This document shows, one piece after another, positions 52,817-60,830 of a stretch of 64,000 bases of DNA. The translations under genes and the position numbers were made by a program. The stretch spans positions 806,001 through 870,000 of the forward strand of contig CBDFHG010000007.1 of NCBI GenBank assembly GCA_965247385.1, given 5' to 3'. Positions within the stretch are counted from its first letter, which is position 1. Every line of letters starts with the position of its first letter. The stretch is from Thermohalobaculum sp965247385 (lineage in GTDB: Bacteria; Pseudomonadota; Alphaproteobacteria; Rhodobacterales; Rhodobacteraceae). The notes below the pieces were generated by a model. The model worked only from the letters and a program-made list of their open reading frames with translations. It was not told the DNA's origin and did no database searches.

Positions 52817-53935
52817 ATGCTGATCGGCAGCCCCAGCGAGATCAAGAACCAGGAATACCGGGTCGGCATGACCCCGGCCGCTGCCCGCGAGGCGGTCTCC
52901 CATGGCCACAAGGTAATGATCGAGGCGGGCGCCGGAGTTGGCGCCGGTTTCGCCGACGCGGATTACACCGCCGCCGGTGCCGAGCTGACCGACGGCCCGG
53001 AGCGGATCTTCACCGAGGCCGAGATGGTGGTGAAGGTAAAGGAGCCGCAGCCGGGCGAGTGTGCGCAACTGCGCGAGGGCCAGGTGCTGTTCACCTATCT
53101 CCACCTGGCGCCAGACCCGGACCAGACCCATGACCTGCTGAATTCCGGCGTTACTGCAATCGCTTACGAGACTGTGACCGACGACCGCGGCGGGCTGCCC
53201 CTGCTGGCGCCTATGTCCGAAGTGGCGGGCAGGCTGGCGCCGCAGATGGGCGCATGGTCGCTGCAGAAGGCCAATGGCGGGCGCGGTGTGCTGATGGGCG
53301 GGGTGCCTGGCGTCGGGCCTGCCGAGGTGGTTGTGATCGGCGGCGGGGTGGTCGGAACCTATGCCGCAAGGGTGGCCGCCGGGATGGGGGCGCATGTGAC
53401 GGTGCTCGACCTGTCGCTCGACCGGATGCGCTATCTCGACGATACCTTCAGCGGGCGGTTCCGCACCTGCTATTCCTCCCGCGCCGCAACCGAGCAGATG
53501 GTGGCGCAGGCCGATCTGGTGATCGGCGCGGTACTGATCCCCGGCGCGGCGGCGCCGAAACTGGTCTCGAAACAACAGCTTGCCGACATGAAGCCGGGGG
53601 CGGCGATTGTCGATGTGGCGATCGACCAGGGCGGCTGCTTCGAGACCTCACGGGCCACCACCCACGACGACCCGATTTACATCGTCGACGGCATTGTGCA
53701 TTACTGCGTCGCCAACATGCCGGGCGCCGTGGCGCGCTCGTCGACCATCGCGCTCGGCAACGCCACCCTGCCCTTCCTGCTGGCGCTGGCCGACAAGGGC
53801 TGGCGCGATGCCTGCCGTGATGACCCGCATCTGCTGGCGGGGTTGAACACCCATGCCGGAAAACTGACGAATTTTGCGGTGGGGCAAGCACTTGCGCTCG
53901 ATGTGTACTCGCCGAAACTGGCCCTGAACATGTGA
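52817..53935 (+). CDS. ald: alanine dehydrogenase
   Basis: Catalyses reversible oxidative deamination of L-alanine to pyruvate with NAD+. The 372-residue protein starts MLIGSPSEIKNQEYRVGMTP, the exact family opening. It has KVKEPQPGECAQLREGQVLF, the nucleotide fold VVVIGGGVVGTYAARVAAGM near residue 170, and DQGGCFETSRATTHDDPIYI, then VANMPGAV, near the C-terminus. GGAGGGATCTGGC precedes the ATG. A cupin gene follows 13 bases later and is probably cotranscribed. Confidence 0.95.
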   Translation: MLIGSPSEIKNQEYRVGMTPAAAREAVSHGHKVMIEAGAGVGAGFADADYTAAGAELTDGPERIFTEAEMVVKVKEPQPGECAQLREGQVLFTYLHLAPDPDQTHDLLNSGVTAIAYETVTDDRGGLPLLAPMSEVAGRLAPQMGAWSLQKANGGRGVLMGGVPGVGPAEVVVIGGGVVGTYAARVAAGMGAHVTVLDLSLDRMRYLDDTFSGRFRTCYSSRAATEQMVAQADLVIGAVLIPGAAAPKLVSKQQLADMKPGAAIVDVAIDQGGCFETSRATTHDDPIYIVDGIVHYCVANMPGAVARSSTIALGNATLPFLLALADKGWRDACRDDPHLLAGLNTHAGKLTNFAVGQALALDVYSPKLALNM

Positions 53936-53948
53936 AGGAGGGTGCGTT

Positions 53949-54254
53949 GTGAGCCCGGAAAATTCTCTGGCTGAACCGATCATCCATGTCGACAACGACC
54001 ATGTCCGGGTCACCGAGTGGCGCTTCGCGCCGGGTGCTGCCACCGGCTGGCACCGGCACGAGTTCGACTATGTCATCACCCCGGTGATCGGTGGAAATGT
54101 CGAAATCGTTCACGGGGATGGCGCGCGGACGCCCTTCGTCATGGAACCGGGGACGTCGTATTTCCGCGAGGCCGGGGTCGAGCACGATGTGGTCAACGGC
54201 CCGGATGGCGAGCTGCGCTTCGTCGAGGTGGAACTGAAGAGCCAGCCAGGATAA
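53949..54254 (+). CDS. cupin-fold protein
   Basis: A 101-residue single-domain cupin starting at GTG with GAAGGAGGG upstream. Motif 1 (GWHRHEFDYVITPVIGG) holds two His and a downstream acid as metal ligands, and motif 2 is SYFREAGVEHDVVNG. Proteins of this size are often metal-binding isomerases, dioxygenase-like or sensor domains. It is cotranscribed with ald. No specific reaction can be assigned. Confidence 0.85.
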   Translation: MSPENSLAEPIIHVDNDHVRVTEWRFAPGAATGWHRHEFDYVITPVIGGNVEIVHGDGARTPFVMEPGTSYFREAGVEHDVVNGPDGELRFVEVELKSQPG

Positions 54255-54277
54255 CGCCCCGGAATAACGACCTGAAA

Positions 54278-55072
54278 TCAACCGTTTAGCAGTTTGTAGA
54301 AGCTGTCGTATATCTCACTGTTGGCGGCGATCAGATCGCCGGTTTCCAGCACGTTGGCCCCGGCGGCGCCGTTCAGTGCGCCATAGAGCCCGCCCGCCTC
54401 GCGCAGGATGCACAGGCCGGCGGCTATATCCCAAGCGTGGAGGCCGCGCTCCCAGAAGCCGTCATAGCGACCGGCCGCCACATAGGCCAGATCCAGCGCG
54501 GCGGCGCCGAAACGGCGCACCCCGGCGCAGCGGGGCAGCAATTTCGCCATATCTCCCAACGCGTTGGGAAGCTCCTTGCTGGCGCCCCAGGGCACCCCGG
54601 TGGCGAAGATCATCTCGGAGATTTCGCGCCGCCCGGAGACCCGGATGCGGCGGTCGTTGAGCCAGGCGCCCTGGCCTTTCTCGGCGACGAAGATCTCGTC
54701 CTTGATCGGGTCCAGGATAACGCCCGCGACGATCTCGCCCTTGTGCTCGAGCCCGATCGAGAGGCACCAGTGGGGCAGACCATGCAGAAAATTCGTAGTC
54801 CCATCAAGGGGATCGACAATCCAGCGCCGGGTCGGGTCGGTGCCCTGGACCGGTTCGCTCTCCTCGCCCAGCCAGCCGTAATTGGGCCGCGCGCCGGTCA
54901 GTTCCTCGCGGATGATCTGCTCGGCCTTGCGGTCGGCGGCGCTGACGAAATCGCCGGGGCCCTTGATGCTGACCTGCAAATTCTCGACCTCGCCGAAATC
55001 GCGGACAAGCTTTCGCCCCGCCTTTCGGGCGGCTTTTATCATGATATTGAGGGTGGGGGAGGCAGTGGACAC
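54278..55072 (-). CDS. inositol monophosphatase family protein
   Basis: A 264-residue Mg-dependent phosphatase (IMPase/SuhB type). The metal site is formed by LGEESE near residue 69, IVDPLDGTTNFLHGLPHW (about 85-102), and WDIAAGLCILREAGG near 213. The family acts on myo-inositol phosphates, fructose 1,6-bisphosphate or PAP; SuhB also helps rRNA antitermination. It lies 5 bases downstream of efp on the same strand. Confidence 0.92.
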   Translation of the reverse strand: MSTASPTLNIMIKAARKAGRKLVRDFGEVENLQVSIKGPGDFVSAADRKAEQIIREELTGARPNYGWLGEESEPVQGTDPTRRWIVDPLDGTTNFLHGLPHWCLSIGLEHKGEIVAGVILDPIKDEIFVAEKGQGAWLNDRRIRVSGRREISEMIFATGVPWGASKELPNALGDMAKLLPRCAGVRRFGAAALDLAYVAAGRYDGFWERGLHAWDIAAGLCILREAGGLYGALNGAAGANVLETGDLIAANSEIYDSFYKLLNG

Positions 55073-55077
55073 TAGAT

Positions 55078-55641
55078 CTAGGCCCTTTCGACGTATTCGA
55101 AGGTCTCTGTCGAGACCACAATGGCCTGGTCCTGGCCGACGAAGGGGGGCACCATGACCTTGACGCCGTTGTCGAGGATCGCCGGCTTGAACGAATTGGC
55201 CGCGGTCTGGCCCTTCACCACCGGTTCGGTCTCGACGATGGTGCAGGTGACCTTGTCCGGCAAGGCCATGCTGAGGGCTTCTTCCTCGTAATATTCGATG
55301 GTCACGATCATGCCATCCTGAAGGAACGGCCGCCGGTCGCCAAGAAGATCGACTGGAAGCTCGATTTGTTCGAAGGTCTCGTTGTCCATGAATACCAGCA
55401 TACCGTCGATCTCGTACAGAAACTGCTGGTTCTTCTGGTCTAGCCTGACACGTTCGACTTTGTCGGCGGAGCGAAACCGCTCATTCAACTTCGAGCCGTT
55501 GCGCAGGTTCTTGAGCTCGACCTGCGCGAACGCGCCGCCCTTGCCGGGCTTCACGTGGGCGGTTTTCACCGCGACCCACAGCCCGCCATCATGCTCGATG
55601 ACGTTGCCGGGCCGGATTTCATTGCCGTTGATCTTGGGCAT
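55078..55641 (-). CDS. efp: translation elongation factor P
   Basis: A 187-residue factor that relieves ribosome stalling at polyproline. All three domains are present: MPKINGNEIRPGNVIEHDGG, the modified loop HVKPGKGGAFAQVELKN with Lys34 at the tip, SADKVERVRLDQKNQQFLYE and MVPPFVGQDQAIVVSTETFE. A lysine at the tip suggests modification of the EpmA type, but no modification gene is in the window. It heads a two-gene operon with the IMPase-family gene. Confidence 0.95.
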   Translation of the reverse strand: MPKINGNEIRPGNVIEHDGGLWVAVKTAHVKPGKGGAFAQVELKNLRNGSKLNERFRSADKVERVRLDQKNQQFLYEIDGMLVFMDNETFEQIELPVDLLGDRRPFLQDGMIVTIEYYEEEALSMALPDKVTCTIVETEPVVKGQTAANSFKPAILDNGVKVMVPPFVGQDQAIVVSTETFEYVERA

Positions 55642-55815
55642 TTGGTACCTGAATGGGTGGGGTTCGGCGCTCTATAGCCGGGGCGATGCGGGGTGGCAAG
55701 GGAGGGCCCGGCAAGGGGGGAATCCAACGGTGATGTTTTGGTAGTGGTAATTTCCGACGGGGGTTCGAGGCGGGGGAAGGTTGGCGCGAGGTTAATCGGA
55801 GCGGGTCTCGCAAGC

Positions 55816-55893
55816 CGTCATGCCCGCGCAGGCGGGCATTTCTCGGAGACTGTCAGAGGGAGGGTTGAGACCCCCGCCTTCGCGGGGATGACG
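55816..55893 (+). repeat. compound intergenic palindrome 1
   Basis: Outer arms CGTCAT and ATGACG enclose two hairpins: TGCCCGC-GCAG-GCGGGCA and CCCCGC-CTTC-GCGGGG. Elements of this form are frequent between genes of alphaproteobacteria. Confidence 0.7.
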
Positions 55894-55989
55894 AGGTACG
55901 CACGGGCGAGAGTCAGTGCCCGTATTCGACGCGACTACTTCATGAGAAATTTCGAGAGCGCCGCCAAGAACGCCGGATCGACGCCCCCT

Positions 55990-56068
55990 TCTTCACTTCC
56001 CCGGACTTGATCCGGGGTCTCGCGAAGCAGGGAGCAACACATCGGGGTCCCGGTTCAAGGCCGGGACA
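55990..56068 (+). repeat. compound intergenic palindrome 2
   Basis: Two hairpins, CCCCGGA-CTTGA-TCCGGGG and GTCCCGG-TTCAAGG-CCGGGAC, separated by about 30 bases. With the first palindrome they fill the gap behind efp. Confidence 0.65.
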
Positions 56069-56101
56069 TTGGGTGAGGGGCGGCACTCAAGTTTCGTATT
56101 T

Positions 56102-56715
56102 TCACTTCGTGAGCATCTTCGACAGCGCTGCCGAGATCGCCGGGTCGATACCGCCATCCTCCCTGATAGTGCCATCCGGTGTCGGACGAAACAGGGCGGC
56201 ATAGACAATTGCCTTCTGCTCCTTGGCCTCTTCGCTGGTGTCGCCCTGCGCGAGCAGAGCAATGTACGCCTGCGCGAAAGCCTTGCGCTCGCGGGCGTCG
56301 AGGGCGTCGAGGGCGAGGTGGCGTTCGGCGAGAAAGATTTTCATTTGCAGCCGGGTGAACCAGAGGCAGAGCGTGAACAGGGTGAGGATACCACCCGTCA
56401 CGAGCAGGCCCCGGAAGTTGAATCCAACGCAGGCTTCATTCTTGTCCGGACCGCATCCTGTCACTGGGAAAAGTGCGTCGATCATCTCGGGGGGATTGGC
56501 GATTATGGCCATCACAGCGATGATAAAGGTCGCCGAAACACCGAACCCGGCGGCGAAGAGCCAGAATGCGGTTTTTCGCTGACCTTCGTGTTCTTCCTGC
56601 TTTTTTGTCCAGAGGTCGACCGGGGCCTCGAAGGCGGTTTTCTGTAGGTAGGCTTCCTTCAACCCCTCGAGTTCCTTCTGCGCGTTTGCGAGGGACTGGG
56701 TTTGCCGCTCCTCTA
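56102..56715 (-). pseudogene. C-terminal part of a DUF6161-like membrane protein
   Basis: The frame is open from an IS5 boundary at about 56716 and reads EERQTQSLANAQKELEGLKE, then two membrane helices (AFWLFAAGFGVSATFIIAVM; GGILTLFTLCLWFTRLQMKI). The ending (KAIVYAALFRPTPDGTIRED and so on) resembles DUF6161 proteins. The N-terminal half has been replaced by a transposase fragment. A shorter product could start at TTG or ATG codons near 56662. The function of the family is unknown. Confidence 0.6.
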
Positions 56716-57004
56716 GGGTCTGTTGAGTTTCATCTTGAGTTTATCACGGCTGCACTGGCGTAGATCATTGCTGAGAAACTGCTGTCGGTCTTGCAGCCCC
56801 GCAGTGCGGTGCGTTTGAAGTCTTTGAGACTACAGAAGAAATTCTCGATGAGGTGGTGCCATTTGCAGGCCTCGGTGTCGATCTCGCGAGGCGCCACCCG
56901 GTTGGGGTGTTGCGAGACCACGATCTCGGCGCCGCGCTGATCAAGTTCTTCGACGATCCAGTTGACGTCGAACGCCTTGTCCGCGATTAGGCCTCCGAGG
57001 TTGA
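56716..57004 (-). pseudogene. IS5-family transposase C-terminal fragment
   Basis: Reads GLIADKAFDVNWIVEELDQR, then ENFFCSLKDFKRTALRGCKT, then SSFSAMIYASAAVI, the IS5-group catalytic end. The terminal sequence GGGTCTGTTGAGTTTC at 56716 marks the element end. The rest of the element is missing beyond about 57004. Confidence 0.75.
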
Positions 57005-57345
57005 CCTCGTCGATCAGCCCAGCGACACCGACCGCGTCGTGGCCACCGATCCGGACGAGGCGGCGCGCACCCTGGTCACGGTCCGCCGGACGCTCTTCGG
57101 GAACCGGGACCTCAAGGATGTGCTCGAGGAATGGCGTGCGAATGCGCGCGCCGATCCGGCCGCCCGGGAGGCCGCCGCCACGGTGCTCCAGGCAGGCGAC
57201 CGGGAGTTCGGGGCGATCCAGGGCGCTGCGCTGGCTCGACGCGGACGAGATGCGCGCCTCGGTCTCGAAGAGCAGCTTCGGGCTCGACGCGGTGCTGGGC
57301 GGCAGGGCGAATCTCTTCCTCGTCATGCCGCCTGACATATGCGCG
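57005..57345 (+). pseudogene. TraG/VirD4 coupling-protein fragment
   Basis: One frame reads DTDRVVATDPDEAARTLVTV, then LKDVLEEWRANARADPAARE, then AAATVLQAGDREFGAIQ. After a one-base shift near 57228, LRWLDADEMRASVSKSSFGL, then GRANLFLVMPPD, follows. This is the central part of conjugative type IV coupling ATPases. It lacks both ends, and its left side is cut by the IS5 fragment. It marks a former conjugative element. Confidence 0.65.
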
Positions 57346-57595
57346 TCCGCCTTTGCCTTCATTGGCGCAGGTTATGTATCTGTTAATATTCGTAAAATTT
57401 CTGAATGTCTTTTATAATCATCACTTAACCTCATGCACAAAGTTGTGCACGCATCTCCCACACCCCCGCCCCCGAGGCGCGGGTGCCGCCCTCGTCTCTC
57501 CGCTCCGGCGATGAAGATGGGCGGCTGGGCTCTTGCGTCCCCAGCCTCGGGCGGCATTCTGGGCGATGTGATTCCAGGGGCCGGGAGGGGCGACC
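57346..57595. other. AT-richer gap with a palindrome before the enolase-family gene
   Basis: No gene was seen. TGCACAA-AG-TTGTGCA (57436-57451) is a perfect palindrome about 145 bases upstream of the enolase-superfamily start and could be an operator. Confidence 0.4.
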
Positions 57596-58696
57596 ATGAA
57601 GATCGACAGGATCGAGAGTTTCGCCAATGCGTTCGTCGGCTTTGTCCGGGTCACCACCGGTGACGGGGCGCAGGGCTGGGGGCAGGTCTCGACCTATCAC
57701 GCGGATATCACGGTGGCTGTGTTGCACCGGCAGGTCGCGCCGCATGTGCTGGGGCGCGACACCACCGATCTGGACGACCTGCTGGATATCGTGACCGAGC
57801 GCGAGCACAAGTTTCCCGGCTCGTATCTGCGCCGCGCCATGGCCGGGTTCGACACCGCTGTCTGGGATCTGCGGGGCAAGGCGGCGGGCAAGGCGGTGGC
57901 GGCGCTGCTGGGCGGCTCGGCCGGGCCGGTGCGGGCCTATGCCTCGTCGATGCGGCGCGACATCACCCCCGCCGACGAGGCCGAGCGGTTGAAGCGGCTG
58001 CAGGGCGAGCAGGGCTTCGATGCCTTCAAGGTGCGCGCAGGCTCGGAGGTCGGGCGCGGCCGCGACGAGTGGCCGGGGCGGACTGAGGAGATCATCGCCA
58101 CCATGCGCCGCGAGATGGGCGCCGGCGTGGATCTGCTGATCGACGCCAACAGCTGCTACGCCCCGCCCCGCGCCATCGAGATCGGGCGGATGCTGGAGGA
58201 CCACGGCTTCTGCCACTTCGAGGAGCCCTGCCCCTATTGGGAGCTGGAGCAGACCCGAGAGGTGACGCAGGCGCTGGAGATCGACGTGAGCGGCGGCGAG
58301 CAGGATTGCGGCCTTCCCACCTGGTGCCGCATCATCGACATGCGTGCCGTCGATATTCCGCAGCCCGATGTGTGCTACCTGGGCGGCGTCTCGCGGACCC
58401 TGCGGGTGTGCAAGATGGCCGAGTCGGCAGGGCTGCCGGTGACTCCGCATTGCGCCAACCTCTCGATGGTGACGCTGTTCACCATGCACCTGCTGCGGGC
58501 GATCCCGAATGCGGGGAAGTACCTGGAGTTCTCGATCGAGGGGCCGGATTATTACCCGTGGCAGGAGGGGCTGTTCGTGCGCTCTCCGTTCGGGATTATC
58601 GATGGACAGGCGACTGTCACGGACGCACCGGGCTGGGGGGTGGAGATCAGTCCGGAGTGGCTGGAGGGGGCAGAGTATCGGGTGAGCGAGGTGTGA
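57596..58696 (+). CDS. enolase-superfamily enzyme (mandelate racemase/muconate lactonizing type)
   Basis: A 366-residue Mg-dependent enzyme. The capping domain ends near residue 110. The barrel has FDAFKVRAGSE, which carries a catalytic Lys, metal ligands DLLIDANSCY, HFEEPCPYWE and VSGGEQDC, the DxxQPD-like VDIPQPDVCYLGG, and His in VTPHCANLS. The Lys and His pairing suggests acid-sugar dehydration or racemisation, but the substrate cannot be read from sequence. It is alone, with SoxR convergent behind it. Confidence 0.88.
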   Translation: MKIDRIESFANAFVGFVRVTTGDGAQGWGQVSTYHADITVAVLHRQVAPHVLGRDTTDLDDLLDIVTEREHKFPGSYLRRAMAGFDTAVWDLRGKAAGKAVAALLGGSAGPVRAYASSMRRDITPADEAERLKRLQGEQGFDAFKVRAGSEVGRGRDEWPGRTEEIIATMRREMGAGVDLLIDANSCYAPPRAIEIGRMLEDHGFCHFEEPCPYWELEQTREVTQALEIDVSGGEQDCGLPTWCRIIDMRAVDIPQPDVCYLGGVSRTLRVCKMAESAGLPVTPHCANLSMVTLFTMHLLRAIPNAGKYLEFSIEGPDYYPWQEGLFVRSPFGIIDGQATVTDAPGWGVEISPEWLEGAEYRVSEV

Positions 58697-58727
58697 GGGG
58701 GCGGATGGTGCGTGGCCAGCACGCACC

Positions 58728-59183
58728 CTACGGGTCGGGCCGATCCCCCATCAGATACCTTGGCCCCGCGCCCAGCCTCCCTGCCCGGTCCTGCGGGTTG
58801 TAGAGCTTGCACGCCGTCAGCGACAGGCAGCCGCAGCCGATGCAGCCGTCGAGGCGGGCGCGGAGTTGTTGGATGGCCTCAATCTTCCGGTCGAGGGCCT
58901 TGCCAAAGGCATTACCGATCCGCTCCCAGTCGCGTTTGGTCGGGGTGCGGGATTTGGGGAGTTTTTCCAGCTCGCGCCTGATTTCCTCAAGGGAGAAGCC
59001 GAACTGCTGGGCGATCAGGACAAAGGAGAGGCGGCGGATATCCGAGCGCAGGTAGCGGCGCTGGCCGCCGGCATTGCGTTCGGGGGCCACCAGGCCCTGT
59101 TCCTCGTGGTAGCGGATGGCCGAAACCGCGAGGCCGGTGCGCTTGGCCAACTGGCCGATGGAGATGGTGCTGGCGAGGATCAT
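58728..59183 (-). CDS. soxR: redox-sensitive transcriptional activator SoxR
   Basis: A 151-residue MerR-family sensor. The winged helix is IGQLAKRTGLAVSAIRYHEE. The [2Fe-2S] cluster motif CIGCGCLSLTAC (CX2CXCX5C) is intact near residues 115-126. SoxR responds to redox-cycling compounds or superoxide and activates promoters with an over-long spacer. A matching soxbox lies in the divergent region, facing the VOC gene, so that gene is its probable target. soxS is absent, as usual outside enterics. Confidence 0.95.
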   Translation of the reverse strand: MILASTISIGQLAKRTGLAVSAIRYHEEQGLVAPERNAGGQRRYLRSDIRRLSFVLIAQQFGFSLEEIRRELEKLPKSRTPTKRDWERIGNAFGKALDRKIEAIQQLRARLDGCIGCGCLSLTACKLYNPQDRAGRLGAGPRYLMGDRPDP

Positions 59184-59216
59184 TTGGTCGCCTTTCCGGG
59201 CTTTGAAAAAAAACTC

Positions 59217-59247
59217 TTGACCTCAAGTCAGGTCGAGGAATTAGCAT
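59217..59247 (+). promoter_or_regulatory. SoxR-dependent promoter with soxbox
   Basis: TTGACC (59217-59222), a 19-base spacer, then TAGCAT (59242-59247). The spacer holds CCTCAAGTCAGGTCGAGG (59221-59238), close to the known soxbox CCTCAAGTTAACTTGAGG. The 19-base spacing is the hallmark of MerR-family promoters. Confidence 0.75.
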
Positions 59248-59292
59248 AAGGCCAACTTCAACGGACTCAAAGCAGGAAATGGAGGTTTGGCG

Positions 59293-59682
59293 ATGGCTGC
59301 AGGCATTCTTGAGCACGCGAATTTCTCGGTCAGCGACCCGCAAAAAACCGCGGATATGCTGTGCGCGCTGTTCGATTGGCGCATCCGGTGGAGCGGCGAC
59401 GCCATTCATGGCGGGCACACAATTCATGTGGGCGGAGACGACAGCTATGTGGCGCTCTATGCCCAGGCGGGGATGCGCCAGGGCGCGCCGAACGACTACA
59501 GGACCGTGGGCGGGATGAACCATCTCGGCGTCGTGGTCGAGGATCTGGATGACGTGGAAGCCCGTGTGCTGGGCGCCGGGTTCCAGACCACCAACCACGG
59601 GGATTACGAGCCCGGGCGGCGGTTCTATTTCCACGACCATGACGGGATTGAATTTGAAGTGGTCAGCTACCAGCCGGTGTAG
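59293..59682 (+). CDS. VOC-family (glyoxalase/bleomycin-resistance) protein, SoxR-controlled
   Basis: A 129-residue protein with two beta-alpha-beta-beta-beta modules. ILEHANFSVSDPQKTADMLC opens the first, and MNHLGVVVEDLDDVEARVLG opens the second. FYFHDHDGIEFEVVSY ends it with the metal-ligand Glu. AATGGAGG precedes the ATG. The soxbox promoter directly upstream suggests a role against redox-active antibiotics or reactive aldehydes. The precise substrate is not visible. Confidence 0.88.
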   Translation: MAAGILEHANFSVSDPQKTADMLCALFDWRIRWSGDAIHGGHTIHVGGDDSYVALYAQAGMRQGAPNDYRTVGGMNHLGVVVEDLDDVEARVLGAGFQTTNHGDYEPGRRFYFHDHDGIEFEVVSYQPV

Positions 59683-59806
59683 AATTGTGTACTCCGGTCA
59701 AGCGCATTATCGGTGTTGCGCGTCGTTTGCGAGCACTGGCCCCGGGAGGTGCGCAGAACAATGCGCACCCGACGCCACGGCTGGGCAGGCGGGCGGGCGG
59801 GAACCC

Positions 59807-60195
59807 TCAGACCTGGTTCGAGACCTCGACCAGATTCCCGTCCGGATCGCGAAAATAGATCGAAAGCAGCGCCCCGGTGGCGCCGGTCCTGGCCACTGGC
59901 CCCTCGATGATCACCGCCCCCTCCGAGGCCAGATGCGCCGCGGTCTCCGCCACCGGCACCTCGCTCAACAGGCAGAAATCGCCAGACCCCGGGGTCGCGA
60001 CCCGCGCCTTCGGTTCGAACTCGGCCCCGGCCTGGTGCAGGTTGATCTTCTGGCTGCCGAAGCACAGCGCCCGGTGGTCACCGGAGAAGGTTTCCGCCGT
60101 CATGCCCAGCGCCGCGTACAAAAACCGATGGTCGCTTCCACATCGCCCGCGGTCAGCACGAAGTGATCGATGCCGCTGATCAGCTGTCTGGTCAT
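59807..60195 (-). CDS. VOC-family protein with single-base frameshift
   Basis: The N-terminal frame reads MTRQLISGIDHFVLTAGDVE, then ATI, and breaks near 60125. The adjacent frame continues FLYAALGMTAETFSGDHRAL, then CFGSQKINLHQAGAEFEPKA, to SIYFRDPDGNLVEVSNQV. The span of 389 bases is one short of whole codons, so one base is missing at the Arg codon usual in TIRFY. The fold and metal residues (His in IDHFVL, His in INLHQ, Glu in LVEVS) are otherwise intact. It is translationally coupled (ATGA) to the PilZ-like gene upstream. It may be a recent pseudogene or a sequencing artefact. Confidence 0.75.
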
Positions 60196-60539
60196 CGTTC
60201 CGGCGCGTCGAGCAGGCCCAGCCGCTCCGGTTTGACGTAATCGGCTGGGGTTTCGCGGCTGGTGGCGTCGTGTTTGAACTCGTAGCCGACCAACCCGTCG
60301 CGTGCCCAGGCGAAAACCACCAGACGGCGGGCGATTCGCTCGTCGCCCAGCACAATCTCGACATAGCCGCGCAGATGCGGCAACCCGTCCGCCTCGATGA
60401 CGAATCCGCTGTCGGTCAGTTCCATGATGCGGTGCTGGCGCTCCCCCACCACCGCCAGATGGCGGGTCCGCGCCCGGCGGCTGTTACGCCGGTCGACCTC
60501 GATGGCCGAGAGAACTTCTCCGGGAAGAATGCTTTCCAT
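60192..60539 (-). CDS. PilZ-like domain protein
   Basis: A 115-residue protein. DRRNSRRARTRHLAVV resembles the Arg-rich c-di-GMP switch of PilZ (RxxxR), and IMELTDSGFVIEADGLPHLR resembles the D/NxSxxG strand, although here it is TDSGF. The remainder forms beta strands (GYVEIVLGDERIARRLVVFA). Its stop overlaps the ATG of the frameshifted VOC gene. Ligand binding is uncertain because the motif is imperfect. Confidence 0.55.
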   Translation of the reverse strand: MESILPGEVLSAIEVDRRNSRRARTRHLAVVGERQHRIMELTDSGFVIEADGLPHLRGYVEIVLGDERIARRLVVFAWARDGLVGYEFKHDATSRETPADYVKPERLGLLDAPER

Positions 60540-60711
60540 TGCTCACGACTCCGCGCCTGAACTCCGTTCTCCGAGGTCAGTATGACCGTGAACAACTCAA
60601 TGAAAAGCAATATTTTCCCGAAGCTTGCACAATCATTGGTTGAGTGTGGCGGCACTCGCACACGTTGAACAGGCGCGGCAGTATGACAGGCAGGGAATTG
60701 CATCCGGTTTC

Positions 60712-60739
60712 TTGCCCTTGTCCACAGGATTGCTATAAC
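60712..60739 (+). promoter_or_regulatory. candidate carB promoter
   Basis: TTGCCC (60712-60717), 16-base spacer, TATAAC (60734-60739), about 90 bases before the carB ATG. Confidence 0.45.
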
Positions 60740-60830
60740 GCTTCCGGCCCTACCGCCCGGCGGGCCTCGTCCAGTGCCCAAAGCCGTGCCCACAAAGCCG
60801 CATCCATGGGGCTGCGCAAGAGAGAGCTTC

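Noticed and set aside
60718..60726. TTGTCCACA, close to a DnaA box
   Set aside because: A single box without an AT-rich region or further boxes; it lies inside the spacer of the likely carB promoter.
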